64,000 nt of DNA. Source: Jeotgalibacillus salarius (GTDB lineage: Bacteria; Bacillota; Bacilli; Bacillales; Jeotgalibacillaceae). Made by a program: the position numbers and the translations under genes. This document shows positions 48,838 to 57,691 of this stretch, piece after piece (the first letter of the stretch is position 1; each line of letters starts with the position of its first letter). The stretch is from NCBI RefSeq assembly GCF_004405125.1, contig NZ_SORX01000011.1, positions 28,482 to 92,481 of the forward strand, given 5' to 3'. The notes beneath the pieces are model-generated. The model did not search any database and had not been told where the DNA came from. It was given only the letters and a program-made list of their open reading frames with translations.

Positions 48838-49410
48838 ATGCATTGGTATGAAAAATTAAGTGATTACTTTCCAGTAGAAGAAATGAAATCACGCGAACAT
48901 ATGGAAACGCTTTTAAAAGAACGAAGTGATATTTATCATAAAGATGAAGGTCCCAAACATGTACTAATGTTTGTTGAAACAGAAAATTTTATATTTATCG
49001 ATTATTTATTTGTATCCGGCAGTGCAAGGGGAGAAGGGCTTGGCGGAAAGCTTATTGATAAATTGAAAGACAAAAATAAGCCAATCATTCTGGAAGTTGA
49101 ACCTGTTGACTATGAAGATACTGATACTGAAAAACGGCTGCGCTTTTATAAAAGAGCAGGATTCCAGCACGCCACCTCAATCGGATATAACCGCCGTTCG
49201 TTAGCCACAAATGAAGTTAATTCTATGGAGATATTATACTGGGCTCCGGAAGATGAAAGTGAAGAATTAATTTATCAGGCAATGAAAAAAACGTACCAGG
49301 ATATTCACACATATAAAGATACTAAATTTTATGGAGATGAATATGAACCTGTGGATCAGGTCCTGAAAAAAGATCGTGAAAATGCAGAAGATGTACTGAA
49401 AGAAATTTAG
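48838..49410 (+). CDS. yjbC: GNAT-family acetyltransferase YjbC
   Basis: A 190-aa GNAT protein. ENFIFIDYLFVSGSARGEGLGGKLIDKLK spans the central strand and the acetyl-CoA pyrophosphate loop (RGEGLGG), and RLRFYKRAGF is the C-terminal GNAT signature. Its acceptor is unknown. It precedes spx, as in B. subtilis, where yjbC-spx is a stress operon. RBS AAAGGGGAC. The SigB-type promoter upstream supports stress expression. Confidence 0.9.
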   Translation: MHWYEKLSDYFPVEEMKSREHMETLLKERSDIYHKDEGPKHVLMFVETENFIFIDYLFVSGSARGEGLGGKLIDKLKDKNKPIILEVEPVDYEDTDTEKRLRFYKRAGFQHATSIGYNRRSLATNEVNSMEILYWAPEDESEELIYQAMKKTYQDIHTYKDTKFYGDEYEPVDQVLKKDRENAEDVLKEI

Positions 49411-49466
49411 CATTTTCAATTAAAAGAATTTAAATGAGAATGAAATAAATGAATTGTTTAACTGAT

Positions 49467-49491
49467 GTTTAATTGTATCGAAATCGGGAAT
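49467..49491 (+). promoter_or_regulatory. SigB promoter upstream of spx
   Basis: GTTTAA (49467-49472), 13 bases, GGGAAT (49486-49491), an exact fit to the SigB consensus. A further TATAAT at 49579-49584 may be a SigA -10 with a poor -35. Confidence 0.75.
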
Positions 49492-49682
49492 AATGAGACT
49501 AGGACAGTATTATATATGCTTATATCACTTTAATATGACAATTTCGTTAAGGCTCTATTCAAATCCTACTTACTTGTGTATAATGAATTTAAGATATCTT
49601 TTTAAAACGATTTTAATCTAGAGATCAATTTGTTTAAGATATCGTTTGAAAAATTTTTTAATTGAGGGAGTGTGAATGGTTC

Positions 49683-50078
49683 ATGGTAACGTTGTTCACT
49701 TCACCTAGCTGTACATCATGCAGGAAAGCTAAAGCCTGGTTGGAAGAACATGAGATTCCATATACAGAAAGAAATATCTTCTCTGAACCTTTAAGTATTG
49801 AGGAAATCAAAGAGGTACTTCGAATGACTGAAGATGGAACAGATGAGATTATTTCTACCAGATCGAAAATCTTTCAAAAACTGAACGTCGACTTAGAATC
49901 TCTGCCATTGCAGGACCTGTTCGAATTGATTCAGGAAAATCCGGGTCTTTTGAGACGTCCAATTATTATGGATGAGAAACGTCTTCAGGTTGGCTATAAT
50001 GAAGATGAAATTCGAAGATTCCTGCCAAGAAAAGTACGTACTTTCCAGCTTCTTGAAGCACAAAAAATGGTTAATTAA
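49683..50078 (+). CDS. spx: Transcriptional regulator Spx
   Basis: A 131-aa ArsC-fold regulator that binds the RNA polymerase alpha C-terminal domain and redirects transcription under thiol stress. The redox switch CTSC (Cys10, Cys13) and the [26 protein letters not shown] region are conserved. The C-terminal tail (LLEAQKMVN) is of the kind recognised with SpxH by ClpXP. ATG 49683 matches the family N-terminus [16 protein letters not shown] is 14 bases upstream, rather far. The SpxH adaptor gene in this window is frameshifted. Confidence 0.97.
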   Translation: MVTLFTSPSCTSCRKAKAWLEEHEIPYTERNIFSEPLSIEEIKEVLRMTEDGTDEIISTRSKIFQKLNVDLESLPLQDLFELIQENPGLLRRPIIMDEKRLQVGYNEDEIRRFLPRKVRTFQLLEAQKMVN

Positions 50079-50100
50079 TTTTTAAGTCATATCTAATAAC

Positions 50101-50141
50101 AAAGACTTGTCCCTTTTCAGTAATAGGACAAGTCTTTTTCT
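50101..50141 (+). terminator. Terminator after spx
   Basis: Stem AAAGACTTGTCC / GGACAAGTCTTT with a 13-base loop and a T run. Confidence 0.9.
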
Positions 50142-50193
50142 ATAAGCTAAATGATAAGTAAATTTTAATATCTGATCAGATAACATCTAAATA

Positions 50194-50325
50194 ATTCCGG
50201 ACACTCATACTCATGTGCCGGGTGAGAACGACGTGACCCTTATGGCTTAATATGAGGAGTCTCGTGCTGTTGTGGTGTTAGAAAGCCGCAGACTTTTGTA
50301 AATGTCTGCAGCCTTCTTAATTTTC
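50194..50325 (+). ncRNA. Candidate structured small RNA in the spx-mecA gap
   Basis: The 475-base gap between spx and mecA is AT-rich except for this segment. It can form CCGGACAC / GTGCCGG (50197-50204, 50215-50221), an alternative GGGT/ACCC stem (50220-50239), and a terminal GCAGAC / GTCTGC hairpin (50288-50309) followed by TTCTTAATTTTC. No coding frame with a ribosome site was found, and no known riboswitch or T-box signature. Direction is guessed from the trailing Ts. The remainder up to mecA shows nothing clear. Confidence 0.35.
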
Positions 50326-50553
50326 TCATTCTCCATTTCAGGTAAGCTTCACTGCTTGAAATAATTGATGTAATAGTCTACACTCAAATGACAATCAGCT
50401 AAATAATTAGACGCCATATAATTTCCCTTTATGGCAGAATTATCATACAATATAAGAGTAGAAAGATCACCCTATTCTTTGAGTAAGATTGTACTACCTA
50501 TGACTAGGGGGGAGATTCCCTTCATCCAACACATAGGAAGGGAGAGTTGAAAG

Positions 50554-51210
50554 ATGGAAATTGAACGCATTAATGATCACACTGTGAAATTCTATATTTC
50601 ATACGGAGATATAGAGGACAGAGGTTTTGACAGAGAAGAAATCTGGTATAACCGGGATAAAAGTGAAGAGCTCTTCTGGGAAATGATGGATGAAGTTCAT
50701 CAGGAAGAAGATTTCACTGTTGAAGGTCCACTTTGGATTCAGGTCCAGGCACTTGAAAAAGGTCTTGAAATCCTTGTAACAAAAGCTCAAGTAACTAAAG
50801 ATGGTCAAAAGTTCGAACTGCCAATGCAGGATGATAAAAATGCTGCTGGACTTTCTAATCAAATTGAAGACTATCTTGACCAGCATTTTGATATGGAAGA
50901 TGATCAGCAGGAAGACATGGAAATGAAGCTGGTTATTCGTTTTCATGATTTTGAAGATGTCATTTCACTATCAAAAAGGTTTGCTGGAGAAGACCGTTTA
51001 ATAACAAAACTTTTCTCTTATGAAAACCACTATTACACGTATATTGAATTTCCGGAAAATCAGTTTGAAGAAGAAGACTTTGAAAACCTTTCAAGCTTAT
51101 TATTTGAGTATGGAAAAGAATCAAACGTTACCGTGCACAGGCTTGAAGAGTATGGAAAAGTAATTATGAAAGAACAGGTATTCAACCAGGTCACACAATA
51201 CTTCAGTTAA
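50554..51210 (+). CDS. mecA: Adaptor protein MecA
   Basis: A 218-aa adaptor that brings ComK and other substrates to ClpCP. The N-terminal MEIERINDHTVKFYISYGDIEDRGFDREEIWYNR is the substrate-binding domain signature, followed by an acidic linker (DMEDDQQEDMEM) and the C-terminal ClpC-binding domain (VIRFHDFEDVISLSKRF). GGAAGGGAGAG precedes ATG. Its position with spx, coiA and comZ groups competence and proteolysis control genes together. Confidence 0.95.
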   Translation: MEIERINDHTVKFYISYGDIEDRGFDREEIWYNRDKSEELFWEMMDEVHQEEDFTVEGPLWIQVQALEKGLEILVTKAQVTKDGQKFELPMQDDKNAAGLSNQIEDYLDQHFDMEDDQQEDMEMKLVIRFHDFEDVISLSKRFAGEDRLITKLFSYENHYYTYIEFPENQFEEEDFENLSSLLFEYGKESNVTVHRLEEYGKVIMKEQVFNQVTQYFS

Positions 51211-51215
51211 TAGCC

Positions 51216-51266
51216 ACTGTACTGTACGTTTCGAAACCATTTGGAGCTTACAGTACAGTTTTTTTT
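51216..51266 (+). terminator. Terminator between mecA and coiA
   Basis: Stem ACTGTACTGTA / TACAGTACAGT with a 22-base loop and eight Ts, ending just before the coiA ribosome site. Confidence 0.85.
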
Positions 51267-51279
51267 AAGGAGGAAAGTT

Positions 51280-52479
51280 ATGCTCATTGCTGAAACACTT
51301 CAGGGAGATGCCGTATCATTATACTTAGAAAGGTATAACAGTAAAAGAATTGCCTCGCTTCGAAAACATGCTTATAGATGTCCGCTATGCAAATCCCCGG
51401 TAATATTGAAATCAGGTCAAAAAGTTATGCCTCATTTTGCTCACAAATCAATCGCACAATGTTCAGGTTTTTCCGAAGGAGAATCAAATGCACATCTAAA
51501 TGCGAAGACTGAACTTAATAAGTGGTTTCAACTTCAATCTTTTTCGACAGAGCTTGAGAAATCATATGAGCCAATTCACAGAAGAACAGACATTAGTGTC
51601 AAATCCGGAAGACATGAATTCGCGGTTGAATTTCAGTGTTCAGTAATATCTTCTGAACTTCAACAAAAACGATCCTCAGATTATAGGGAAATGGGACTTA
51701 TTCCATTTTGGTTATTACCTTCAGAGCTCCTCTCAAAATCAAATTTAGTAAAACTTACTCCATTTACCCAGCAATTCATTAAGTATTCCACATATCTGGA
51801 TCAATATTTTTTAATTATGTATTCTGCCTCCAACCAATCTTTCACTGTGGTGGATCACATCATTCCTCTTAGTAAATCCTTATTTTATACCTCACGCTCT
51901 GTTTTCCCTCAGGATAAAGTAACCTTTCCTTCATTCCCTCTTTTATTAATGTCAGCTACAAAGGAAATGTATGATGTTCATGTGAAGATGAATGAAAAAT
52001 GGATTTTAAATGTATTTAAATATCGAAGAAATATTAAAGACCCTTTGATGATAAGAATATATACGACTGGGAGTTCAGTTTTTCAGACACCTTCATGGGT
52101 GGGCCTTCTATTAAGAAGCAATATTTACTATTACTCTTCACCGATGGAGTGGCAACTATACTTATTTTTAGCGATGAAAAAATCTCAATTATTTTCCAGA
52201 GAGATACTTCTGGGAGAATTAAAAAAATTGATTGATCACCGCATAATCTTGAAAAGAACATTTCAAGAACCTTTGCCTATAAATTTTATAGACAAAACTG
52301 TTGATGAATTGTTAAAGCTCTTGATTATTTGTGATGTGGTAATAAAAAAAGGAGATGTATATACGCTTAAAATAAATAATGAAAGTGAAAATATATCAGC
52401 ACAAAACAGAGCAGAAAAAGTAAGCGGGTTTCACAAAACCTTTATAAATAACATTTTGCAGGAATATAATAGAAGATAG
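51280..52479 (+). CDS. coiA: Competence protein CoiA
   Basis: A 399-aa CoiA-family protein needed for recombination of incoming DNA during transformation. The N-terminal zinc-ribbon-like part RCPLCKSPVILKSGQKVMPHFAH, the nuclease-like stretch HLNAKTELNKWFQ...RRTDISVK...FAVEFQCS and the long variable C-terminus fit the family. AAGGAGGAAAG precedes ATG 51280. A frame to 51241 runs through the terminator and is rejected. Codon use is more A/T-rich than in its neighbours, common for CoiA. Confidence 0.88.
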   Translation: MLIAETLQGDAVSLYLERYNSKRIASLRKHAYRCPLCKSPVILKSGQKVMPHFAHKSIAQCSGFSEGESNAHLNAKTELNKWFQLQSFSTELEKSYEPIHRRTDISVKSGRHEFAVEFQCSVISSELQQKRSSDYREMGLIPFWLLPSELLSKSNLVKLTPFTQQFIKYSTYLDQYFLIMYSASNQSFTVVDHIIPLSKSLFYTSRSVFPQDKVTFPSFPLLLMSATKEMYDVHVKMNEKWILNVFKYRRNIKDPLMIRIYTTGSSVFQTPSWVGLLLRSNIYYYSSPMEWQLYLFLAMKKSQLFSREILLGELKKLIDHRIILKRTFQEPLPINFIDKTVDELLKLLIICDVVIKKGDVYTLKINNESENISAQNRAEKVSGFHKTFINNILQEYNRR

Positions 52480-52541
52480 TTGCAACTTTATTTAAAAAAA
52501 GAGAAAATAAAGAAAGTTCAAGTAATGATAGGGGGAGCAAT

Positions 52542-54359
52542 ATGTCTAGCCAGACGGTAAAAAAATTAAAAGAACGAAATGAAGTGCCGGAAGAATTAAC
52601 GTGGAATTTAGAATTGGTTTTTGCAACAGATGAAGACTGGCATCAGGAATCTAAAGAGATTCTTGAAGAATCAAAGAAAGCAGAACAGATTAAAGGGACT
52701 TTAAGTGACAGTGCAGATTCCTTTTACAATGCGCTGCAGTTCCAGGATGCAGTGATGGAGCGTCTCGAGAGACTTTATACATATTCACATATGCGTCACG
52801 ATCAGGACACAGGAAATTCAACTTATCAAGGCATGGACGACAGGGCTAAAAACATAGTTTCCCAGGTAAGTAGTGCATTTGCATTTATGCTGCCAGAAAT
52901 TTTATCAATTGAAGAAGAAAAAATTGATGCATTTCTTGAAGAAAAGCCAGAACTCGAAACATACAGACATTCGCTTGAGGTTATCAATGCTCAAAGGCCG
53001 CACGTTTTAACTGCAGAAATGGAAGCGCTGTTAGCTGAAGCATCTGAGGTATTGAACGGATCCGCAAATACATTTGGTACGTTAAACAACGCAGACCTGA
53101 CTTTCCCGACAATTAAAGATGAAAATGGAGAAGAAGTTGAAGTTACTCACGGGAGATTTATCAATTTTCTCGAGAGTGGTGACCAGCGTGTAAGGCGTGA
53201 TGCGTTCAAAGCGGTATACGAAACATATGGCAAGTTCCGTAATACATTTGCTTCCACACTCGGCGGTCAAATTAAAAAAGATAATTTTTCTGCAAAAATC
53301 AGAAATTATCAATCTGCAAGACATGCTGCACTTTCAAACAACAGCATACCGGAAGATGTATATGAAAATCTTGTTGGGACAATCAATAAAAATCTTCATC
53401 TTCTTCATCGTTATGTAAAATTGCGTAAAAAGGTACTAGGACTTGATGAATTGCATATGTATGATCTTTATACACCTTTGATTAAGGATGCAGCGATGAA
53501 GGTATCTTACGATGAAGCCAAGCAATTGATGGTAGATGGATTAAAGCCGCTTGGAACTGAATATCGCAATGTGCTGGAAGAGGGCTTGTCCAACAGATGG
53601 GTGGACGTTGAAGAAAACAAAGGAAAAAGAAGCGGTGCATATTCATCTGGTGCTTTTGGGACTAATCCTTACATTCTGATGAACTGGCAGGATAACGTAA
53701 ATAACCTGTTCACACTTGCGCATGAATTTGGGCATAGTGTGCACAGCTACTACTCAAGAGCAAATCAGCCGTACCATGACAGCGGATATTCTATTTTCGT
53801 AGCTGAGGTTGCATCAACATGTAACGAAGCATTGCTGAATGATCACCTGCTGGAAACAATCGATGATGAGAAAAAACGTCTGTATATTCTTAATAATTTC
53901 CTCGAAGGCTTCAGAGGCACAGTTTTCAGACAAACAATGTTTGCTGAATTTGAACATAAAATTCATCAAATGGCACAAGAAGGAGAAGCACTTACTGCGG
54001 ACTCTTTGACGAAAGAATACTATGCATTAAATAAGAAATATTTTGGTGATGAGCTGATTGTGGATGAAGAAATAGGGCTTGAATGGGCAAGAATCCCTCA
54101 TTTCTACTACAATTACTACGTTTATCAATATGCGACAGGATATAGTGCTGCTACTGCGTTGAGTAAGAAGATTCTTGACGAAGGTGAACCGGCGGTAGAA
54201 GAGTACATTAATAAGTTTCTGAAGGCGGGCAGCTCAGACTATCCAATTGAAGTACTTAAAAAAGCAGGAGTAGATATGACAACTGCTCAGCCAATAGAAG
54301 AGGCGTGTAAAGTTTTTGAAGAGAAGCTGAATGAAATGGAAGCATTGTTAGAAAAATAA
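52542..54359 (+). CDS. pepF: Oligoendopeptidase F (M3 metallopeptidase)
   Basis: A 605-aa cytosolic peptidase. The zinc site is HEFGH (His394, Glu395, His398) with downstream Glu in FVAEVASTCNEALL. FQTMFAEFEHKIH-like and HFYYNYYVYQYATGYSAA segments are M3B hallmarks. It degrades oligopeptides, including those imported by the App system. RBS AGGGGGAGC. Follows coiA as in B. subtilis (yjbG). Confidence 0.95.
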   Translation: MSSQTVKKLKERNEVPEELTWNLELVFATDEDWHQESKEILEESKKAEQIKGTLSDSADSFYNALQFQDAVMERLERLYTYSHMRHDQDTGNSTYQGMDDRAKNIVSQVSSAFAFMLPEILSIEEEKIDAFLEEKPELETYRHSLEVINAQRPHVLTAEMEALLAEASEVLNGSANTFGTLNNADLTFPTIKDENGEEVEVTHGRFINFLESGDQRVRRDAFKAVYETYGKFRNTFASTLGGQIKKDNFSAKIRNYQSARHAALSNNSIPEDVYENLVGTINKNLHLLHRYVKLRKKVLGLDELHMYDLYTPLIKDAAMKVSYDEAKQLMVDGLKPLGTEYRNVLEEGLSNRWVDVEENKGKRSGAYSSGAFGTNPYILMNWQDNVNNLFTLAHEFGHSVHSYYSRANQPYHDSGYSIFVAEVASTCNEALLNDHLLETIDDEKKRLYILNNFLEGFRGTVFRQTMFAEFEHKIHQMAQEGEALTADSLTKEYYALNKKYFGDELIVDEEIGLEWARIPHFYYNYYVYQYATGYSAATALSKKILDEGEPAVEEYINKFLKAGSSDYPIEVLKKAGVDMTTAQPIEEACKVFEEKLNEMEALLEK

Positions 54360-54480
54360 GTGTAACCATTCTATATTTGGCTTAACGGGTGATTAAAGCA
54401 GCTTGAACCGCCTCATGGCCGTTTATCCGTGTGTACGGGAAAAGAAAATTTGCAGTTGATTTTTTAATAAAAGCGAATAG

Positions 54481-54534
54481 AAAAAAAGCAGGTCTACGTT
54501 TATCCCCTGGAAAACGACTGACCTGCTTTTTTAT
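54481..54534. terminator. Bidirectional terminator between pepF and the 57-aa ORF
   Basis: Stem AAAAAAGCAGGTC / GACCTGCTTTTTT with a long loop; T runs occur in both directions. Confidence 0.75.
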
Positions 54535-54704
54535 TTTCCTCTGAATCGCCGTGGGTGATAAAATGTCCACAGTAATGCAGTAATTGCTGTGAATAGAAAT
54601 AGAGAAGACAGCGTAACTGAATAAATTTCCATCAAGGCAAATAAATGATAGACGAAAGCTGATGGAATAAGTACAAATATTAAGATCATCCTTAAAAACT
54701 TCAT
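54531..54704 (-). CDS. Small hydrophobic protein of 57 aa, function unknown
   Basis: An ORF found by reading the minus strand: ATG at 54704, stop at 54531. The start is preceded by a strong CAGGAGGCACTTAGT ribosome site. The product begins MKFLRMILIFVLIPSAFVYH and has two hydrophobic helices (about 4-23 and 31-48), then a basic tail HPRRFRGK, so it should sit in the membrane. Its stop abuts the shared terminator. I recognise no family. It lies between pepF and spxH, where B. subtilis has no gene of this kind that I recall. Confidence 0.65.
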   Translation of the reverse strand: MKFLRMILIFVLIPSAFVYHLFALMEIYSVTLSSLFLFTAITALLWTFYHPRRFRGK

Positions 54705-54872
54705 ACTAAGTGCCTCCTGTAGATATTTATATGATTTTCAAACAGTTTTAGACCCAATTTACTTGTCACACTTGTAAATACATGATAAGATGAGGGTGTG
54801 AAATTGATCACATACAAACATATACCCCTTTGTTTGACCGTGAAAAATTTCTCCCATCCCCTTTGTTCGTAA

Positions 54873-54904
54873 GAAAAGGCCCTCACATTTGTGAGGGCCT
54901 TTTC
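54873..54904 (-). terminator. Terminator after spxH
   Basis: Stem GAAAAGGCCCTCAC / GTGAGGGCCTTTTC with a four-base loop. The stretch 54705-54872 holds only upstream sequence for the small ORF. Confidence 0.88.
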
Positions 54905-54915
54905 GTTATGAAAGA

Positions 54916-55811
54916 TTAAAAGATATAACGCCAAAAAGTACCATTAGATGCTTCGATTTTTTCTACTTTCTTATTAAACATCAACTTTTTTAATATCTTT
55001 TCTGCTTCTTTTAATGAGAGGTCATAAACTTCGGCTACTTCTACAGTAGCTGCTATTTTAAATCTTATTAAAAATTCCTCAACAGAGGGAAGCTCTTTTT
55101 TTGAAGGCTTAGTTTCAAGCATTTGTTCAACAATTTGAGAATAAATATCATATGGATATAACCCATCTACTTTAATTCCTTCATCCTCAATGTTTTCGTT
55201 AAAGAAAACTAAAGTAGGTGTACTATGAACTTCCATTTCACTGGCGATTTTAACGTCACATTGAAAAGCTTTTGAAGCTGTTGCAGAATGCATGTCATGA
55301 GTAAATTCATCCAGGTCAAGCCTGGACTTTTCAGCACATTGCAACAGTACGTCGTAGTCAGAAATATTTTTTTGTTCTACGAATAGTTGTTCCTGTATAG
55401 ATCTTAGAAATCTGCTGCCTGCTTTTTTCCCTTGCATTTCAGCTGCTTTCACCGCAACAGAGGCAAGAAAAGGGGATTCAACAGGATTTTTCATCCATAG
55501 ACTTCCGTCGCAGGGCATTCCTGATTTCTTAGCAGTTTCATCCCATGACTTGGCAATTTCTTAGCAGTTTCATCCCATGACTTGGCAATTTCTTTGCGTT
55601 TCTTTTCAGTCTGACAATTTAGTGTGTCAAGACTGCTGCTTAAAATATGCTTAATTCGTACATATGGTTCGTATTCTAATAATAGCTTCTTAATTTTCGG
55701 CTCCAGAGCCCAGCAATCTGAGCTTAGCGGATCGATAAATAAATAAATTTCCAGAGGCTTTTGATCTTGGTTATACCAGCTGGCATCTGTCCATTTTTTT
55801 GCGCTCAACAT
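54916..55811 (-). pseudogene. spxH: ClpXP adaptor SpxH (YjbH), frameshifted by a 32-bp tandem duplication
   Basis: SpxH is a DsbA-fold adaptor that delivers Spx to ClpXP. The first frame (55811 down to 55491) gives the N-terminal part, with DPLSSDCWALEPKIKKLL as the thioredoxin-like Cys region. After AKSWDETAKK it runs into 21 unrelated residues and stops. The second frame carries the rest, from about GMPCDGSLWMKNP to the C-terminus at 54916. A perfect direct repeat of 32 bases (55529-55560, 55561-55592) causes the shift; with one unit removed the protein reads DETAKKSGMPCDGSLW without break, as expected for the family. The start overlaps yjbI by seven bases. Confidence 0.92.
55529..55592. 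repeat. 32-bp perfect tandem duplication inside spxH
   Basis: Two identical 32-base units, 55529-55560 and 55561-55592, each starting TTAGCAGTTTC on the plus strand. Periodicity extends from 55524 to 55594. As 32 is not a multiple of three, the extra unit shifts the frame. Confidence 0.97.
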
Positions 55812-56206
55812 TGATCACCTTCATCATATTCAGGAGTGTTAACCATATGCTTAGCTGTCAGTGACAGCCGATAATACAAAGCATCCCGCAGTTCTCCTTC
55901 AAGTCCGGTTTCATCCATCGCTGCATCCATGCAATTTAACCATGCTTCGGCTCGTGAGGGTGTAATTTCATGTGGGATGTGTCTGGCCCTTAACATCGGA
56001 TGACCGTGCTCCTCGGTGTAGTGCTGGGGTCCTCCAAGGTATTGTGTGAGAAACTGCTTTTGTTTGCGTGCAGTTTCAGTGAGATCTTCAGGAAAAATAG
56101 ATTTAAGCTTCGGGTGATTGCCAACTCTTGTATAAAAAGCGTGAATGAGTTCAGTCAGTTTAGCTTCACCAATGATATCGTATGGTGTTTTAGTCTGTTC
56201 AGTCAT
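55805..56206 (-). CDS. yjbI: Truncated haemoglobin (group II) YjbI
   Basis: A 133-aa group II truncated globin. YDIIGEAKLTELIHAFYTRV is the N-terminal helix pattern, QYLGGPQHYTEEHGHPMLRARHIPHEI holds the proximal His region, and WLNCMDAAMD continues the G helix. It binds haem and O2 or NO; in this genus it sits upstream of spxH and may protect against oxidative or nitrosative stress. AAGGGG precedes ATG. Confidence 0.93.
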   Translation of the reverse strand: MTEQTKTPYDIIGEAKLTELIHAFYTRVGNHPKLKSIFPEDLTETARKQKQFLTQYLGGPQHYTEEHGHPMLRARHIPHEITPSRAEAWLNCMDAAMDETGLEGELRDALYYRLSLTAKHMVNTPEYDEGDQC

Positions 56207-56245
56207 AATAAAACCCCTTTACGCTCGTAGTTCGAATGTATAACT

Positions 56246-56274
56246 ATTGTAGCAACAGACATTTCATTTCTCAA
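56246..56274 (-). promoter_or_regulatory. yjbI-spxH promoter
   Basis: Minus strand: TTGAGA (56274-56269), 17 bases, TACAAT (56251-56246), about 40 bases upstream of the yjbI start. Confidence 0.65.
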
Positions 56275-56292
56275 ATACTTCGCTTCCAAATA

Positions 56293-56318
56293 AAAAAACG
56301 CCTGGAATCAGACGTTTT
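56293..56318 (-). terminator. Terminator at the end of yjbJ
   Basis: Minus-strand stem AAAACGTCTG / CAGGCGTTTT followed by TTT; it overlaps the yjbJ stop codon. Confidence 0.75.
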
Positions 56319-56949
56319 AAGACGTGTACGTATCCATCACCTTACGCACATAATTTGTCGTTTCTTTGAATGGTGGAATCCCATTATATTTATCTACATT
56401 ACCAGGTCCTGCATTGTAGGCTGCCAAAGCAAGTTTAGGGTCCTGATTATATTTGTTCAGCATGTCACGCAGGTATTTGACGCCTCCCTGGACGTTTTCT
56501 GAAGGATCAAATATGTTTTTCACACCAAGCCACTTAGCGGTTCCAGGCATGAGCTGCATCAGACCAGATGCTCCTGCGTGACTGACTGCATCCGGATTAA
56601 AGTTGGATTCATGCTGAATGACTGACCTGACTAATTTTTCAGGTACTTGATATTTTTCTGAAGCTGCTTTAATGATTTCATCCAGTGGCTGAGCTGCTTT
56701 GCTTTTAACTTCAGCAGCCTGCATCGTTGTTTCAATAGGTGACTGTACAATAGGTGATTGCATTGACAGTGTATTCTGCAGCTTATGCTGTTCGACCAGG
56801 CTTGCTACAGATCCAAGCTCATTAGGGTTGGCTTCCATACTTTGCTGCATGAGCTGAAAGAAATCCTGCGTGCTCTTTTCAGGGTTTTGAGAACCTAATG
56901 TTCGCATTGCCTGCATTTCCATCATTTTGTTTAAAGCATTAATATTCAT
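56317..56949 (-). CDS. yjbJ: Lytic transglycosylase (SLT domain) YjbJ
   Basis: A 210-aa protein. The first about 85 residues are low-complexity and Gln/Met-rich. The SLT domain follows, with catalytic Glu114 (IQHESNFNP), [18 protein letters not shown] and [20 protein letters not shown]. It cleaves peptidoglycan glycan strands. No clear signal peptide is present, as in other YjbJ-type members, so the export route is unclear. ATG overlaps the yjbK stop by four bases. Confidence 0.92.
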   Translation of the reverse strand: MNINALNKMMEMQAMRTLGSQNPEKSTQDFFQLMQQSMEANPNELGSVASLVEQHKLQNTLSMQSPIVQSPIETTMQAAEVKSKAAQPLDEIIKAASEKYQVPEKLVRSVIQHESNFNPDAVSHAGASGLMQLMPGTAKWLGVKNIFDPSENVQGGVKYLRDMLNKYNQDPKLALAAYNAGPGNVDKYNGIPPFKETTNYVRKVMDTYTS

Positions 56950-57539
56950 GAATTTCCTCCTTCACGATTTTGCATGAGGCGGGCTTTATAAAACCTTTTA
57001 ATTTTATTATCGGTTTCTCTTACCGGAATTTTGTAGGACGTAAGTAATGATAAAAATATTTCTTTGCCTGCTTCGTACGAAGAGACTTCATATTCCAGTT
57101 CGTAATCCTCGTTGCCCAGATATGTACTATGATCAAGTACTAATAAACCATTTTTGTATGCAGTTTCAGATCTCCTTGTTTGGAGTGAGCCGAAATGAAT
57201 CATTTCCTGCTGAGGTATGTTCATCAGTTTGAGCATATCAGATACTTCCCCGCCAATCAGGCCGCCTCCTGAAAGCATATCATCCAGATCGAGTTTGCTG
57301 ATTTTCTGGTGAGTCTCCAGTATTCCTTCATCTACAGGCTGTTTTAACGTAAGCATTAGCGTACCGTTTTTTTCACGAACACGTAACGCGGAACGTGCTT
57401 CTTTCAGGTGGAATAATGGTGTGTCAAAATAATGATTAATCTGGTTCATTGGTTCATGCATTTTAAAATCTGAATAGAGTTGCTGATATTCGTATTCTGT
57501 CAGCAGATTTTTGAATTCAATTTCAAGCTCTTGAGACAT
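56946..57539 (-). CDS. yjbK: CYTH-domain phosphohydrolase YjbK
   Basis: A 197-aa CYTH (adenylate cyclase/thiamine triphosphatase) fold protein. The N-terminal ELEIEFKN is the ExExK metal-binding motif; [22 protein letters not shown] and LMLTLKQP continue the tunnel strands. The family hydrolyses triphosphates or inorganic polyphosphate; the substrate here is open. It is cotranscribed with yjbJ. AAAGGGGCG precedes ATG. Confidence 0.9.
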   Translation of the reverse strand: MSQELEIEFKNLLTEYEYQQLYSDFKMHEPMNQINHYFDTPLFHLKEARSALRVREKNGTLMLTLKQPVDEGILETHQKISKLDLDDMLSGGGLIGGEVSDMLKLMNIPQQEMIHFGSLQTRRSETAYKNGLLVLDHSTYLGNEDYELEYEVSSYEAGKEIFLSLLTSYKIPVRETDNKIKRFYKARLMQNREGGNS

Positions 57540-57568
57540 GATAAACGCCCCTTTACATTAATAATCAT

Positions 57569-57597
57569 ATTATGGATGGTTTTACACAAAACTGCAA
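57569..57597 (-). promoter_or_regulatory. yjbK promoter
   Basis: Minus strand: TTGCAG (57597-57592), 17 bases, CATAAT (57574-57569). Confidence 0.6.
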
Positions 57598-57691
57598 TGG
57601 GAACGTGTAAGGCAAGAGGCTCTATGGTAAAATATAAGGGTAACAATAGATTGAGAAAACCTGAGTTAGACAAACTGACGGGGTGATGCTG

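Noticed and set aside
50221..50345. Possible 29-codon minus-strand ORF in the spx-mecA gap
   Set aside because: No ribosome site and no hydrophobic or conserved pattern; the segment looks structural instead.
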